64,000 nucleotides of DNA from Azoarcus sp. (GCA_031268195.1 JAIRXQ010000010.1:18898-82897), one strand, 5' to 3'. Numbered from the stretch's first letter, positions 1 to 10,922 are shown. Notes: a model not told the origin generated them from the letters alone. Numbers and translations: made by a program.

Positions 1-126
1 TCCTGCGGTTTGCGAAAGGGGCAGGATTTTAGCAGGTTGCGAACGATACAGCCCAATCGCCGCGCCCTTGGGCGCGCCACCTGTTACACGAACGACAAAG
101 TAATTTTCATCAACCGTCACTTTCAT
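1..126 (-). CDS. possible partial small ORF running off the left edge
   Basis: A minus-strand frame opens at an ATG ending at 126 and stays open for 42 codons to the window edge. A GTGAGGG stretch lies just upstream of the ATG. I do not recognise the peptide. The same stretch holds TAAAAT (minus strand, about 25 nt from the edge), which could be the -10 box of a gene lying outside the window. The sequence may therefore be promoter rather than coding. Confidence 0.25.
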   Translation of the reverse strand, partial: MKVTVDENYFVVRVTGGAPKGAAIGLYRSQPAKILPLSQTAG

Positions 127-206
127 CAGCCCTCACGCTGACCACGATTCCAGGCCAGTTTTCCAAGTTCGCGCTTTCACAACATCAGACACAGACAATC
201 AAAATC

Positions 207-1481
207 ATGAACCCAACGCTCATTCAAATCATCGGCGCCATTTTGTTTGCTGTGGCGATCCTGCACACGTTTTCGGTCGGCTTCTTTACGAATCTGGCGG
301 AGAAGCACCCAGCGCACGCGGGCTTGTGGGAGTTGTTCGCGGAAGTGGAATTCGTTTTCAGCTTTTGGGCAGGCGTCCTGCTGCTTTTCATCGCGGCGAC
401 GGCAGCCGGGACGCCAACGAGCTCTTTTCACGCGGTCACAGGGTACCTGGAAGCGCAAAAATACACCGAGCCGCTTTTCGTGCTGGCGATCATGATCGTG
501 GCCGCGAGCAAGCCAGTACTGCTGTTCGCTTCATTCATCGTGCGCACGATATCGCGCGTCCTGCCCGCCTCGCGGCCGGTGGCGTTCTATTTTTCCGTGC
601 TCTCCATGGTGCCGCTCCTGTCCTCGTTCATCACCGAACCGGCGGCGATGACGCTGGCCGCGCTGATCCTGAAAGATGCTTATTTTCGCAAAAATATGTC
701 GTCGCGCCTGATGTACGGCACGCTCGGCGTGCTGTTCGTGAACGTGTCCATCGGCGGCACGCTGACCAGCTTCGCCGCGCCGCCGGTGCTGATGGTGGCG
801 ACGAAATGGCAATGGGACAGCATGTTCATGCTGACGCACATCGGCTGGCGCAGTGCGCTGACGCTGGCCGTCAACGCGCTGGCGGTCAGCCTGATTTTCC
901 GCAAGGAATTGCAACGGTTCGAGCTGACCGGCCATGACGAGAGTCGCGATGTGCCGCTCGCAGTCGTCGTGCTGCATCTGCTGCTGCTTTTCCTGATCGT
1001 ACTTTTTGCCCACTCCCCACACGCGTTTCTCGCCGTTTTGCTGCTGTTTCTGGCCTTCGCACACGCCTATCCGCGCTTTCAGGAACGCCTGATCCTGCGC
1101 GAAGCCCTGATGGTGTGCTGCTTTTTGGGCGGACTGGTAACGCTCGGTGGACAGCAGGAATGGTGGTTGAAACCCCTGCTGACTACGATGGATGCTTCCA
1201 CCGTGTATTACGGCGCGACGGCGCTGACGGCGGTCACGGACAACGCCGCCCTCACTTATCTGGGATCGCTGGTGGAAGGGCTGTCGGACGAATTCAAGTA
1301 CGCGCTCGTCACCGGCGCAGTCACGGGCGGCGGCCTCACGGTGATCGCCAATGCGCCGAATCCGGCAGGCATGGCGATCCTGCAAGGCTATTTCAAGGGC
1401 GGCAAGGTCAACCCGCTCGGTCTGCTCGCGGCTGCGGCGTTGCCGACGTTGATGGCGATCCTCGCGTTCCGGGCAATCTGA
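207..1481 (+). CDS. putative Na+/H+ antiporter family membrane protein
   Basis: A 424-residue, very hydrophobic protein with about ten to twelve membrane segments, resembling the putative Na+/H+ antiporter family (PF07399) in the ion transporter superfamily. Two polar signatures inside membrane segments are diagnostic of such carriers: SFITEPAAM around residue 137 and TDNAALTYLG around residue 345. These helix-breaking Asn/Asp/Glu positions usually carry the ion pathway. It stands alone, facing the convergent pbpG gene across a hairpin. Family membership is fairly clear. The transported ion is inferred from the family and not shown by the sequence. Confidence 0.85.
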   Translation: MNPTLIQIIGAILFAVAILHTFSVGFFTNLAEKHPAHAGLWELFAEVEFVFSFWAGVLLLFIAATAAGTPTSSFHAVTGYLEAQKYTEPLFVLAIMIVAASKPVLLFASFIVRTISRVLPASRPVAFYFSVLSMVPLLSSFITEPAAMTLAALILKDAYFRKNMSSRLMYGTLGVLFVNVSIGGTLTSFAAPPVLMVATKWQWDSMFMLTHIGWRSALTLAVNALAVSLIFRKELQRFELTGHDESRDVPLAVVVLHLLLLFLIVLFAHSPHAFLAVLLLFLAFAHAYPRFQERLILREALMVCCFLGGLVTLGGQQEWWLKPLLTTMDASTVYYGATALTAVTDNAALTYLGSLVEGLSDEFKYALVTGAVTGGGLTVIANAPNPAGMAILQGYFKGGKVNPLGLLAAAALPTLMAILAFRAI

Positions 1482-1511
1482 GACTCGCGCGCAACAAAGC
1501 CGACGCCAAAA

Positions 1512-1541
1512 GAAAAACGCGGAAGGGTTTCTCCCGCGTTT
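1512..1541 (-). terminator. rho-independent terminator of pbpG
   Basis: An AAACGCGG / CCGCGTTT stem (1515-1522 with 1534-1541) lies between two convergent genes. On the minus strand it runs into TTTTTCTTTT, so it ends pbpG transcription. The plus-strand T-run is weaker. Confidence 0.75.
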
Positions 1542-1569
1542 CCGTTCCCTGCCGGATGCCCCGGCGCGG

Positions 1570-2700
1570 TCAGCCGGGCGGCAAACCGCGTCCGGACGCC
1601 AGCAACTCGGGGCGCTCGTCCAGCCACAAACGCACACGTTGCGCATCGGTGGTGCGGGTGTAGCGACCGCTGGAATCCATCAGCACGATCACCACCGGTT
1701 GCCCGTGCATCCAGGCTTGCATGACCAGGCAACGACCCGCTTCGCTGATGTAGCCGGTCTTGGAGACGCCGATGTTCCAGTCCGGACTCTTGACGAGGCT
1801 ATTGGTGTTGCGGAAGCGCTTCGTCACGCCGTTGATGTCGACATGGCGCTCGGCCGCGGTCGAAAACTCGTGGATCAGCGGATAACGCGCCGCCGCCGCT
1901 ACCATGCGGGAAAGGTCGCGCGGGCTGGAGACGTTGCGCGGCGTCAGGCCAGTGCTGTCGTAGAAGTGGGTGTCGTTCATGCCGAGCAAACGCGCCCGGG
2001 CGTTCATTTGTTCGATGAAGGCCGCACGCCCGCCGGGGAAATTACGCGCCAACGCTGAAGCAGCACGGTTCTCCGACGACATCAGCGCCAGTTGTAGCAT
2101 TTTTTCGCGGGTCAGGCGGGTCCCCATCGTCAGACGGGAGTTCGTGCCTTTCAGGTAGTCGATGTCGTCCTCGTCGATCGTGAGCACTTCTTGCAGGCTG
2201 CTGCCCGATTCGAGCACCACCATCGCCGTCATGAGCTTGGTGATCGAGGCGATCGGCATCACCAGGCGAGCGTTTCTCTGGAGCAGCACCTCGCCCGTGT
2301 TCTGATTGGCGATATAGAAAGCCGACGAACCCAGTCTCGGCTGGCCGTGGGCATCCAGTTGCACGGAAACCGGCTCGCTCATCGCCCGTTCCAGGGCAAC
2401 CTGCCTTCTGGCCGCCGCCAGTTGGCGAGCGAGGGCACGCTTGCCGCGCGCCGTGAGCTTGGCGGCAGTACGCCCGGCGCGCGCGACCTTGGCGACTTTG
2501 CCGGCGCCGGAACGCGCGACTGCCTTGCCGCGCGGCGCTTTCTTGCTGGCCAGCGCGGTCGGGGCAGGCTTGCACGCCTTCGCCTTGGCTTTCGCCGTCC
2601 CGGCACATTTCGCCTTGGCGGGTGCGGCATAAACGGCATCCGCGCCGGTGATGGCGACAGCCAAGGAAAACATGACAGCGAGCAGGGTACGAAATTTCAT
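1570..2700 (-). CDS. pbpG: D-alanyl-D-alanine endopeptidase (PBP7 type)
   Basis: A 376-residue periplasmic serine peptidase of the S11 family that cleaves DD-crosslinks in peptidoglycan. A signal peptide (to about residue 27) is followed by a long Lys/Ala/Arg-rich low-complexity stretch (to about 105) and then the catalytic domain. The three active-site motifs are SITK (SxxK), SEN (SxN) and SKTGYI (KTG). I chose the ATG at 2700 over a GTG two codons upstream because GAGAGG sits 5 nt in front of it. The basic spacer before the catalytic domain is longer than in E. coli PBP7 and could bind polyanions or peptidoglycan (inference). Confidence 0.93.
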   Translation of the reverse strand: MKFRTLLAVMFSLAVAITGADAVYAAPAKAKCAGTAKAKAKACKPAPTALASKKAPRGKAVARSGAGKVAKVARAGRTAAKLTARGKRALARQLAAARRQVALERAMSEPVSVQLDAHGQPRLGSSAFYIANQNTGEVLLQRNARLVMPIASITKLMTAMVVLESGSSLQEVLTIDEDDIDYLKGTNSRLTMGTRLTREKMLQLALMSSENRAASALARNFPGGRAAFIEQMNARARLLGMNDTHFYDSTGLTPRNVSSPRDLSRMVAAAARYPLIHEFSTAAERHVDINGVTKRFRNTNSLVKSPDWNIGVSKTGYISEAGRCLVMQAWMHGQPVVIVLMDSSGRYTRTTDAQRVRLWLDERPELLASGRGLPPG

Positions 2701-2870
2701 GGTCACCTCTCCGATCGGAGACTGAATAAGTTAATTTTATCCAAAAACAACGACTTACAAAGTAGCCTCATAGGGAAAACGAAAAAATACACGCGCATAC
2801 TTTACCACCCCTTTCTCTCCGTGGACAAATCGTACAAGCCACATAAGCCACATCCACCGTCACTTTGTTG

Positions 2871-2892
2871 CACTGAAACCACCGTTTCAGTG
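2871..2892. other. perfect 9-bp inverted repeat downstream of maeB
   Basis: CACTGAAAC and GTTTCAGTG flank a CACC loop in the 227-nt gap between pbpG and maeB. It lies 36 nt past the maeB stop on the minus strand. No U-run follows, so it is either a rho-assisted 3' end or an mRNA-stabilising hairpin. Confidence 0.45.
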
Positions 2893-2927
2893 GCAAAACG
2901 ACACGCTTGGCGGACGGCCACGGCGAT

Positions 2928-5204
2928 TCATCGGATGCCGGTGCCTGCTTCGACCACGGTCAGCGCAGTCATGTTGATAATCCTGCGCACCGTGGCTGAC
3001 GGTGTCAATACGTGAACAGCCTTAGCCGCGCCGAGCAAAATCGGCCCCACCGTCACCCCGCCGCCGGAAGCGGTCTTGAGCAGATTGAAAGCAATGTTGG
3101 CGGCGTCCAGCGTCGGAAAAATCAACAAGTTGGCTTCGTCGCACAAACGGGTGTTCGGGAAAAAGCTCGACCGCAACTGTGTATCGAGGGCGGCGTCGCC
3201 CTGCATCTCGCCCTCGACCTGCAAATCGGGGTGGCGTTCGTGCAACAAACGCAGCGCGGCGCGCATCTTCAGCGCCGATGGCGTGTCCGCCGAGCCGAAG
3301 GACGAATGCGACAGCAGCGCCACTTTCGGCTCCAGCCCGAAGCGTTGCAGCACTTCCGCCGCAAGCTCGGTCATCTCCACCACCTGTTCGGCCTTCGGGT
3401 CGTAATTGACATTGGTGTCGGCCAAGAACAGCGTGCGACCGGGCAGATTGAGTACGTTGAGGGTGTAGAAATTCTCCACGCCGCGCCGCCGGCCAATCAC
3501 GGCTTCGATGTTATTCAGATGTTTGCGATGCACGCCATCGGTGCCGCAGATGAGCCCGTCACCATGACCCAGCGCGATCATCAGCGCCCCGATCAGGGTC
3601 GAATTGCGGCGCACGCGCTTTTCCGCCTCGTGCGGCGTGATGCCCCGCCGCTCCATGCGCTCATGGTAGAGCGCCGCCATTTTGCCGAAATACGGGTTGT
3701 GGCCGGGGTCGATGATTTCGTAGTTCTGGCCCGGCGTCATGCGCAAACCGAGCCGGTCGATGGTGCGGGCGATTTCTTCCGTGCGCCCGACCAGCATCGG
3801 CCATGCCATGCCTTCGTCGATCACCGTGCGCACGGCGCGCAGCACGCGCTCGGACTCGCCTTCTGCGAAAACGATGCGTTGCGGAGCACTGCGCGCGGCG
3901 GTGAACACCGGCTTCATCAACATGCCGGAGTGCCACACGAAGTTGTTCAACTGCGCGCGATAGGCGTCCCAATCCTGGATCGGGCGCGTCGCCACGCCTG
4001 AAGCCATCGCAGCTTTGGCCACTGCCGGGGCGATCTTGACGATCAGGCGCGGATCGAACGGACGCGGAATGATGTAGTCGGCGCCGAAATCGCTCACTTT
4101 TTCGCCGTAGGCGGAGGCAACGATGTCGCTTTGCTCGGCGCGCGCCAGATCCGCGATGGCTTGCACCGCCGCGAGCTTCATTTCATCGGTGATGGTGGTC
4201 GCGCCCACATCGAGCGCACCCCGGAAAATGAACGGAAAGCAGAGAACGTTATTGACCTGATTCGGGAAATCCGAGCGCCCGGTGGCGACGATGGCGTCAT
4301 CGCGCACCGCCGTCACGTCGAAGGGCATGATTTCCGGCGTCGGGTTGGCGAGCGCCAGCACCAGCGGTTTGGCCGCCATTTTCACGACCATCTCGCCCTT
4401 GAGCACGCCACCCGCAGACAGGCCAAGGAAGATGTCCGCCCCCTCGATCGCCTCGGCGAGCGTGCGCGCCTGCGTTTTCTTGGCGTAACGCGCCTTGATC
4501 GGGTCCATCAGCACGGTGCGCCCCTCGAACACCACCCCCTCGATGTCCGTCACCCAGATGTTTTCCACCGGAATGCCGAGCATCACCAACAAATCGAGAC
4601 AGGCCAGCGCCGCCGCGCCCGCGCCGGAGGTGACGAGTTTGACCTCGTGCAGCTTTTTGCCCTGCATATGCAAAGCGTTCAGCACCGCCGCGCCCACCAC
4701 GATGGCCGTACCGTGCTGGTCGTCGTGAAAGACCGGGATTTTCATGCGCTCGCGCAGCTTCTTTTCGATGTAGAAGCACTCGGGCGCTTTGATGTCTTCG
4801 AGATTGATGCCGCCGAAAGTCGGCTCCAGCGAGGCAACAATGTCGATCAGGCGGTCGGGGTCGGACTCGGAGATTTCGAGGTCGAACACATCGATGCCCG
4901 CGAATTTCTTGAACAGCACACCCTTGCCTTCCATCACCGGCTTGGCGGCGAGCGCGCCAATGTTGCCAAGGCCAAGCACGGCGGTGCCGTTGGTGATGAC
5001 GCCGATCAGGTTGGCGCGGGCCGTCAGCGCGGCGACCTCGCCCGGATCGGCCACGATGGCATCGCATGCCGCGCCCACGCCGGGCGAATAGGCGAGCGAC
5101 AGGTCGCGCTGGTTGGTGAGCGCCTTGGTCGGCATCACGGCAATCTTGCCCGGATGCGGATAGCGGTGATAGTCGAGCGCCGCGCTGCGTATCAGTTCGT
5201 CCAT
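2928..5204 (-). CDS. maeB: NADP-dependent malic enzyme, fused to a phosphotransacetylase-like domain
   Basis: A 758-residue cytosolic enzyme converting malate to pyruvate, CO2 and NADPH. Residues 1 to about 425 form the malic enzyme, with the N-terminal [11 protein letters not shown] motif and the metal-binding [12 protein letters not shown] motif. Residues from about 430 to the end resemble phosphate acetyltransferase, which in the MaeB subfamily is regulatory (acetyl-CoA sensing) and not an active PTA. The length matches E. coli MaeB (759). The start is the ATG with AAGAGG 6 nt upstream. It forms a single-gene unit. Together with the nifJ product in this window it would supply and consume pyruvate at the TCA/gluconeogenesis branch point. 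Confidence 0.96.
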   Translation of the reverse strand: MDELIRSAALDYHRYPHPGKIAVMPTKALTNQRDLSLAYSPGVGAACDAIVADPGEVAALTARANLIGVITNGTAVLGLGNIGALAAKPVMEGKGVLFKKFAGIDVFDLEISESDPDRLIDIVASLEPTFGGINLEDIKAPECFYIEKKLRERMKIPVFHDDQHGTAIVVGAAVLNALHMQGKKLHEVKLVTSGAGAAALACLDLLVMLGIPVENIWVTDIEGVVFEGRTVLMDPIKARYAKKTQARTLAEAIEGADIFLGLSAGGVLKGEMVVKMAAKPLVLALANPTPEIMPFDVTAVRDDAIVATGRSDFPNQVNNVLCFPFIFRGALDVGATTITDEMKLAAVQAIADLARAEQSDIVASAYGEKVSDFGADYIIPRPFDPRLIVKIAPAVAKAAMASGVATRPIQDWDAYRAQLNNFVWHSGMLMKPVFTAARSAPQRIVFAEGESERVLRAVRTVIDEGMAWPMLVGRTEEIARTIDRLGLRMTPGQNYEIIDPGHNPYFGKMAALYHERMERRGITPHEAEKRVRRNSTLIGALMIALGHGDGLICGTDGVHRKHLNNIEAVIGRRRGVENFYTLNVLNLPGRTLFLADTNVNYDPKAEQVVEMTELAAEVLQRFGLEPKVALLSHSSFGSADTPSALKMRAALRLLHERHPDLQVEGEMQGDAALDTQLRSSFFPNTRLCDEANLLIFPTLDAANIAFNLLKTASGGGVTVGPILLGAAKAVHVLTPSATVRRIINMTALTVVEAGTGIR

Positions 5205-5283
5205 GAAAACCTCTTGCCATGCCTGTCGAGCAGTGTCGAAAAGCGTTTATTTTACGGCTCGGAAGTGACCAGCGAGCACGCAA

Positions 5284-5318
5284 GAAAAAGCCCGCCTGTC
5301 GATAAGGACACGGCGGGC
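5284..5318 (-). terminator. terminator of the lytic transglycosylase gene
   Basis: A GCCCGCC(TGTC) / (GACA)GGCGGGC stem followed by TTTTTC on the minus strand, about 45 nt past the transglycosylase stop. Confidence 0.75.
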
Positions 5319-5361
5319 CAACGAGGAAAGCTGTTCCATAAAACCAGGCAAACGCGACGGC

Positions 5362-6027
5362 TCAGGCCGCATTGCCCCTGGCGCGCGCGGCAGCGGCAAT
5401 GCGCTGCTTCATCGTCAACACCTTGTTGGCGTAAGCCGCGTCGGGATCATTTAACGCGCCGCCGTAATATTGCAGGGCGGATTCGAGGCTGCCGTACCGG
5501 CGCAGCCCCTCTTTCAGCACCTGCGCGCCTACGCGCACGTTGAGTTCGGGGTCGAACAGCGCGCGCGCGCCCTTGCCCTGGCCGATCTTGTCCATGTGAT
5601 AGCGCGGGATCACCTGCATCAAGCCCTGCGCGCCCATGTTGCTTTCGGCAAGGGGGTTGAAGCTCGATTCCACCGCGATCATCGCCACCAGCAGCATGGG
5701 ATCGACGCCGAAACGACGGCCGGAATCCTCCGCCGCGCGCAACGCCGGCTCGATGGCGAGCGTCGACACCTTGTAGCGGCGCGACAGCCAGCTCTGCGCC
5801 CGCGCCATTTCGTGCGAGAGGTGTTTTTTGTGGGCGGCGGGAGCTTCGTCTGCCGCAGTGGCCTGCGCCGCATCCCATGGTGCGGACAACGACGGCCATT
5901 CGGCGCTGCCGCTCAGAAAATAGGCCAACGCCACCATGCCCGCGACCAGCAGGCCAGCATGGGTCACGCGGTAAAGAGGCCGCGCCGCGCAGCCGATCCG
6001 GCCGGAAAATAATGTCTTGTCGTTCAT
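5362..6027 (-). CDS. membrane-anchored lytic transglycosylase (SLT domain)
   Basis: A 221-residue protein with one N-terminal transmembrane segment (about residues 22-42) and a C-terminal SLT lysozyme-like domain. The catalytic Glu lies in VAMIAVESSFNP, followed by GAQGLMQVIP and, near the end, LQYYGGALND, the usual goose-lysozyme-fold signatures. Such enzymes cut the MurNAc-GlcNAc bond to give anhydro-muropeptides, which AmpD (encoded just upstream on the same strand) helps recycle. The start is fixed by an AGGAGG box 4 nt before the ATG; a longer frame has no such box. It is shorter than MltC/Slt70 and lacks other domains. Confidence 0.9.
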   Translation of the reverse strand: MNDKTLFSGRIGCAARPLYRVTHAGLLVAGMVALAYFLSGSAEWPSLSAPWDAAQATAADEAPAAHKKHLSHEMARAQSWLSRRYKVSTLAIEPALRAAEDSGRRFGVDPMLLVAMIAVESSFNPLAESNMGAQGLMQVIPRYHMDKIGQGKGARALFDPELNVRVGAQVLKEGLRRYGSLESALQYYGGALNDPDAAYANKVLTMKQRIAAAARARGNAA

Positions 6028-6118
6028 ATTCCTCCTGATGAGGGGCGGGACAGACAAGCGATGCACACGCCGCTTTCAGCAAAATTGTGCGCCGCACAAA
6101 TGCATTTTAATCTGTTTG

Positions 6119-6132
6119 TTGACTTGGATCAA
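6119..6132. promoter_or_regulatory. FNR/ANR-like box upstream of the lytic transglycosylase gene
   Basis: TTGACTTGGATCAA matches the FNR consensus TTGAT-N4-ATCAA with one mismatch. It lies about 92 nt before the transglycosylase start in the 186-nt gap after ampD. A chance match cannot be excluded. Confidence 0.3.
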
Positions 6133-6213
6133 ATGGAAAAGTTCGCGGGCGACCGCAGAAACCACAAACCGCCCGGAGCACCGCAGCGGAGCGCGACGGT
6201 CAACTGCAAGGAA

Positions 6214-6753
6214 TCAGCGGCGCGGCAGCCGCCGCGGACTCACCCGCAAACGCGACCAGTCGAAACACGGCCCCGGATCGGTCTTGCGCCCCGGCGCGAT
6301 ATCGGAATGCCCGGCGATGTCGCAGCCCGGATAGCGCCGCCCAAGCCGCCGCAAGAGCGCAGAGAGTGCCGCATATTGGTGGTTGTCGAAAGGCAGCGTG
6401 TCGCAACCTTCGAGTTCGATTCCGATGGAGAAATCGTTGCAGCGCTCGCGCCCCTTCCAGTTCGATGCGCCTGCGTGCCAGGCTCGTTTTTCGGTCGACA
6501 CGAACTGGAGCAACTCTCCATTGCGGCGAATGAAAAAGTGCGACGACACACGCAGTTGGTGAATTCCCGCGTAGTACGGGTGTTCGGCAGGATCGAGCCG
6601 GTTGGTGAATAGCTCGAATACCCCCGTCCCGCCGAATTCGTCCGGTGGCAGGCTGATGTTGTGAATCACGATGAGGCTCACGCGTCCGCCTGCCGGACGT
6701 TCGTCGCAATTGGGCGAGTCGATGCGTCTTGCACTGCGCAGCCAGCCTTTCAT
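6214..6753 (-). CDS. ampD: 1,6-anhydro-N-acetylmuramyl-L-alanine amidase
   Basis: A 179-residue cytosolic zinc amidase that removes the peptide from anhydroMurNAc-peptides during cell-wall recycling. The zinc ligands are visible as His in [12 protein letters not shown], His in WHAGAS, and the [18 protein letters not shown] block whose Lys/Asp are catalytic. [11 protein letters not shown] is also typical. Two TTG codons lie upstream, but the ATG at 6753 has GGAG 6 nt before it. It sits upstream of the lytic transglycosylase gene on the same strand, which supplies its substrate class. Confidence 0.95.
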   Translation of the reverse strand: MKGWLRSARRIDSPNCDERPAGGRVSLIVIHNISLPPDEFGGTGVFELFTNRLDPAEHPYYAGIHQLRVSSHFFIRRNGELLQFVSTEKRAWHAGASNWKGRERCNDFSIGIELEGCDTLPFDNHQYAALSALLRRLGRRYPGCDIAGHSDIAPGRKTDPGPCFDWSRLRVSPRRLPRR

Positions 6754-6855
6754 CGGGTTCTCCAACAATTTGCCATGACGGGCGTTTTACGCCACGGAGG
6801 CAATTTTGCCCATATTCGCCGCGCGCGTCCCGCCGCTCGCTTACAATTCGCCGCC

Positions 6856-7359
6856 ATGGCCTGCCCTCTTCCCGCCTTCACCGCCAAATTCTGCCCGCCC
6901 CCGGAGCTACCTGCGCGCGCCGCCGCGCTGCCGCGGCCGTTGGTGTTTACCAACGGTTGTTTCGACCTCCTGCACCGCGGGCACGTCACCTATCTCGCAC
7001 AGGCGCGTGCGCTCGGCGCAGCGCTGATCGTAGCGCTCAACACCGACGGTTCGGTGCGGCGGCTCGGCAAGGGCGCGGATCGGCCGCTCAATCCACTCGA
7101 AGACCGCATGGCGGTGCTCGCAGCGCTGGCAAGCGTCGATCTGGTGACGTGGTTCGATGAGGACACGCCACTCGCCCGCATTCTGGAAGTCCGTCCCGAT
7201 GTGCTCGTCAAGGGCGGCGACTGGGCGGTGGAGGCCATCGTCGGCGCAACGGAAGTGCGATCAGCGGGCGGCATCGTGCATTCGATTCCCTTCGAGTTCG
7301 AGCGCTCCACCACCGCACTCATCGCGCGCATCCGCGAAACGGACGCCCGCCACCAATGA
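6856..7359 (+). CDS. rfaE2: D-glycero-beta-D-manno-heptose-1-phosphate adenylyltransferase
   Basis: A 167-residue nucleotidyltransferase that makes ADP-heptose for the LPS inner core. [11 protein letters not shown] (the HxGH nucleotide-binding motif), VLVKGGDW and a C-terminal STT triad identify it as the stand-alone second domain of HldE. The long upstream frame extension is unlikely, because a TACAAT -10 box lies only 8 nt before this ATG and implies a very short or absent leader. The stop overlaps the recQ start (ATGA), so the two genes are co-transcribed. Confidence 0.93.
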   Translation: MACPLPAFTAKFCPPPELPARAAALPRPLVFTNGCFDLLHRGHVTYLAQARALGAALIVALNTDGSVRRLGKGADRPLNPLEDRMAVLAALASVDLVTWFDEDTPLARILEVRPDVLVKGGDWAVEAIVGATEVRSAGGIVHSIPFEFERSTTALIARIRETDARHQ

Positions 7360-9197
7360 GCCGGCGCGCCTCCGAAATACTCGCCCACGTCTTCGGCTAC
7401 GACGCTTTTCGCGGCGAGCAACAGGCGATCGTCGAACACGTCGCCGCCGGGGGGGATGCGCTGGTGCTGATGCCCACTGGCGGCGGCAAATCGCTGTGCT
7501 ACCAGATTCCCGCACTGATGCGGCCCGGCACGGCCATCGTCGTTTCGCCGCTCATCGCACTCATGCACGATCAGGTAAGCGCCCTGAAGGAAGCGGGCGT
7601 GGCGGCGGGCTGCCTCAATTCCAGCCTCGATTTCGACACCGCGCACGCCACCGAGAACGCCCTGTACGAAGGCAAATTCGACTTGCTCTACGTCGCCCCG
7701 GAACGGCTGCTGACACCGCGCTTTCTCGATCGGCTCGATCATCTGCGCGACACTGGGCGGCTGGCGCTGTTCGCCATCGACGAGGCGCACTGCGTCTCGC
7801 AGTGGGGGCACGACTTTCGCCCCGAGTACCTGCAACTATCGATCCTGCCCGAACGTTATCCGGCGATTCCGCGCATCGCACTCACCGCCACCGCCGATCA
7901 GCAAACACGCGAAGAAATCGCCCGCAACCTGAATCTGTCCCACGCGAGCCGCTTCGTCTCCAGCTTCGATCGCCCCAACATCCGCTACACCATCGTCGAG
8001 AAGAACGACCCGCGCCGCCAGTTGCTTCACTTCATCCGCGAAGAAATCCATCCCCAATTCTCGCGCGCGGCGGGCATCGTCTATTGCCTCTCGCGCCGCA
8101 AGGTGGAGGAAACCGCCGCCTGGCTCACGGAACAAGGCATCGCCGCTCTGCCCTATCACGCCGGACTGCCCATCGGGATGCGCGCCGAGCATCAGAACCG
8201 CTTCCTGCGCGAGGACGGCCTTGTCATGGTGGCAACCATCGCTTTCGGAATGGGCATCGACAAGCCCGACGTGCGCTTCGTCGCGCATCTCGACTTGCCG
8301 CGTTCCATCGAAGGCTACTATCAGGAAACCGGGCGTGCCGGGCGCGACGGTCTGCCCGCGCGGGCGTGGATGGCGTGGAGCGCGCAGGATGTCGTCACGC
8401 AGCGCCGCATGATCGACGGCGAGGACGGCCGCGAGGACCGCGATTACGAAACCCACCGCCGCCTCGCCCGCAACCGGCTCGACGCCCTCGTCGGACTCGC
8501 GGAAACCACCGCCTGCCGCCGCCAGCATCTGCTCGCCTACTTTGGCGAGGACGCCGCGCCCTGCGGCAATTGCGACAACTGTCTCGAACCGCCGCAGACG
8601 TGGGACGCCACCGACGCCGCGCGCAAGGCGCTCTCCTGCGTCTACCGCACCGGCCAGCGTTACGGCGCGGGGCATCTGATCGATGTGCTACGCGGCGAAC
8701 GCACCGACAAGGTACGCAACCGCGAACACGACAAGCTCACCACCTTCGGCATCGGCGCGCAACTCGACGACAAACACTGGCGCATGCTCTTTCGCGCCCT
8801 CGTCGCGCACGAATACGTGAAAATCGACCACGAACGCTACAACGCGCTGGCGCTCACCGAAGCCGCGCGCCCGCTGTTGCGCGGCGAAATCGAATTCATG
8901 GTGCGCCTGCCGCCCGAAAAAGCCCGCAAATCACGCGCCCGCCACAAGACGACCACCGCCGACCTGCCCGGCGGCATTCCCACCACTTTGTTCGACCGCC
9001 TGCGCGCATGGCGAGCCGCGACCGCGCAAGCACGTAACGTTCCGGCCTACGTTATCTTCCATGACGCCACCTTGCGCGAAATCGCCATCGCCCGCCCCGC
9101 CGCCATTGACGCCCTGCGCCAGATCACCGGCATTGGCGATCGCAAGCTGCAAGCGTACGGTGAAGAAATCCTGAAGATCGTCGCAGCGTGCGCGTAA
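7356..9197 (+). CDS. recQ: ATP-dependent DNA helicase RecQ
   Basis: A 613-residue 3'-5' helicase of the RecF repair pathway. In order: Walker A TGGGKS (residues 41-46), DEAH box (142-145) followed by the aromatic-rich loop [13 protein letters not shown], helicase C-terminal domain, the zinc-binding Cys set (CRRQH ... CGNCDNC), winged helix and a C-terminal HRDC domain (about 540-613). Length is normal for RecQ. The ATG overlaps the rfaE2 stop by 4 nt. Coupling of LPS heptose activation to a helicase is a chance operon rather than a pathway. Confidence 0.97.
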   Translation: MSRRASEILAHVFGYDAFRGEQQAIVEHVAAGGDALVLMPTGGGKSLCYQIPALMRPGTAIVVSPLIALMHDQVSALKEAGVAAGCLNSSLDFDTAHATENALYEGKFDLLYVAPERLLTPRFLDRLDHLRDTGRLALFAIDEAHCVSQWGHDFRPEYLQLSILPERYPAIPRIALTATADQQTREEIARNLNLSHASRFVSSFDRPNIRYTIVEKNDPRRQLLHFIREEIHPQFSRAAGIVYCLSRRKVEETAAWLTEQGIAALPYHAGLPIGMRAEHQNRFLREDGLVMVATIAFGMGIDKPDVRFVAHLDLPRSIEGYYQETGRAGRDGLPARAWMAWSAQDVVTQRRMIDGEDGREDRDYETHRRLARNRLDALVGLAETTACRRQHLLAYFGEDAAPCGNCDNCLEPPQTWDATDAARKALSCVYRTGQRYGAGHLIDVLRGERTDKVRNREHDKLTTFGIGAQLDDKHWRMLFRALVAHEYVKIDHERYNALALTEAARPLLRGEIEFMVRLPPEKARKSRARHKTTTADLPGGIPTTLFDRLRAWRAATAQARNVPAYVIFHDATLREIAIARPAAIDALRQITGIGDRKLQAYGEEILKIVAACA

Positions 9198-9302
9198 GCA
9201 CCTACGGTAAAACCACAACACTTTGCGTGGCTGCAATAGTGATTTTCTTCATGCATAGCCTTGCGCCATAGCGGATAGCATATCCAGAGACGGGAGAAAG
9301 CG

Positions 9303-10922
9303 ATGCGTCGTCTGGCGGATATACCGATCTGGGTGCGCTTGACCAGTGCAATCTGGCTCATGCTGGCACTGGCATGGGGCGGCATGATCGCGTGGGAAAC
9401 CCAAGTCAATCGCGGCATTGTCACCGAGCAGGCGCAGGGTTTCGCGCGCACAGTCAACGAGATGACCATGGCCGGGCTGACTGGCATGATGATTACCGGC
9501 ACCGTCGATCAGCGTGATGTGTTTCTCGACCAGATCAAAGAGCTGTCGCTGGTCAATGATCTGCGGCTGATTCGCGGCGAAGAAGTCAGCAAAGTCTACG
9601 GTCCCGGCAATGCCACCCCCGTGGTGCCCGACGAGGTCGAACAAGAAGCGCTGGCCAATCGCACCCCGTACATGCGCGTGGAACAGGGCGCGCAGGGCGA
9701 ATACCTGCGCGTGGTGATGCCGACGTTGGCATCGAAAACGTATCTCGGCAAGGACTGCACCGCCTGCCACCTGGTGGAGGAAGGCGTGCCGCTGGGCGCG
9801 GTGAGCATGCGTATCTCCCTGCGGCAGGTCAATGACGCAGTCACGCGCTTTCGCAACGAAAGCCTGCTGTTCGCCGCCTTCGTTTCCCTGCCGCTGATCG
9901 GCTTCGTCTATTTCTTCATCCGCCATTTCGTCACCCGCCCGCTCGCGAACCTGACCGACGGCCTGCGCGAGATTGCGCAGGGCGGCGGCGACCTCACCCG
10001 GCGGCTCGACGCACACAACCGGGACGAAATCGGCTGCGCCGCCGACACCTTCAACCGCATGCTCGGCACCATCGCCGGACTCGTGCGCCAAGTCGGGCAC
10101 TCGGCCAGCGCAGTGACGGAGCAGGCGCGCGACTTGGCGCAAGGCGCGGCGAAGATCGCCAAAAGTACCCATCGCCAGACCGACAGCTCGGAGCACGCCG
10201 CGCAGGCGGTAGAAGATCTCAACGGCAAGATTTCATCGATTGCCGACAACACCGGCGCGGTGCGTGCCCGTTCGCGCGAGAGCCTGGATCGCTCGCAGGC
10301 CGGACAAGCCAGCCTCGGCCAATTGATCGGAGAAGTCGAAGCGGTGCAGACAGCGGTCAAGCACATGGCCGATTCGATGGACGATTTCGTCAAATCGACG
10401 CAATCCATCAACACCATGACCCACGAAGTGCGCGAAATTGCCGAACAGACCAACCTGCTCGCGCTCAACGCCGCCATTGAAGCGGCACGCGCCGGCGAAC
10501 ATGGCCGAGGCTTCGCGGTCGTGGCCGACGAAGTGCGCAAATTGTCCGAAAAATCGGCCCATTCCGCCAATCAGATCGACGAAATCACCCGCGGCATCGG
10601 CCAACATTCGGAATCCGTTCGCGAGGCCATCGCGCAAGGGCTCGACCACCTCAAGAGCAGCCACGCCGCCGCGGATCACGTCTCGGAGGTCCTGAACGCC
10701 GCCAACGAATTGGTCGTCGAAGTTGGCGGTGGACTGGAGGCCATCGTCACCACCACCGACGAACAACGCGCCGCCAGCACCGCGGTCACCAGCAGCATCG
10801 ATGCCATCGCAGGCATGGCGCGCGAAAACGACACGGCCATCGAACATACGGTCGATGCCGCGAAAGAAATGGAAGAACTGGCGGCGCGCCTGCAGGAATC
10901 GGTCTCAAGGTTCAGGGTGTAG
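9303..10922 (+). CDS. methyl-accepting chemotaxis protein with a c-haem-binding periplasmic domain
   Basis: A 539-residue chemoreceptor. TM1 about 11-31, periplasmic sensor about 32-187, TM2 about 188-206, HAMP about 207-260, then a signalling domain with the highly conserved tip [20 protein letters not shown]. In the periplasmic part, C152-T-A-C155-H156 is a CxxCH motif, the covalent attachment site of haem c, just before TM2. Sensors of this kind read redox state, oxygen or NO. The gene stands alone, with no che genes nearby, and ends before the tRNA-Pro terminator. Ligand and output are inferred. Confidence 0.9.
   Translation: MRRLADIPIWVRLTSAIWLMLALAWGGMIAWETQVNRGIVTEQAQGFARTVNEMTMAGLTGMMITGTVDQRDVFLDQIKELSLVNDLRLIRGEEVSKVYGPGNATPVVPDEVEQEALANRTPYMRVEQGAQGEYLRVVMPTLASKTYLGKDCTACHLVEEGVPLGAVSMRISLRQVNDAVTRFRNESLLFAAFVSLPLIGFVYFFIRHFVTRPLANLTDGLREIAQGGGDLTRRLDAHNRDEIGCAADTFNRMLGTIAGLVRQVGHSASAVTEQARDLAQGAAKIAKSTHRQTDSSEHAAQAVEDLNGKISSIADNTGAVRARSRESLDRSQAGQASLGQLIGEVEAVQTAVKHMADSMDDFVKSTQSINTMTHEVREIAEQTNLLALNAAIEAARAGEHGRGFAVVADEVRKLSEKSAHSANQIDEITRGIGQHSESVREAIAQGLDHLKSSHAAADHVSEVLNAANELVVEVGGGLEAIVTTTDEQRAASTAVTSSIDAIAGMARENDTAIEHTVDAAKEMEELAARLQESVSRFRV

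Noticed and set aside
7157..9037. A long Arg/Pro/His-rich frame over recQ
   Set aside because: Shadow of the recQ coding frame in high-GC DNA; no domain and no start signal.
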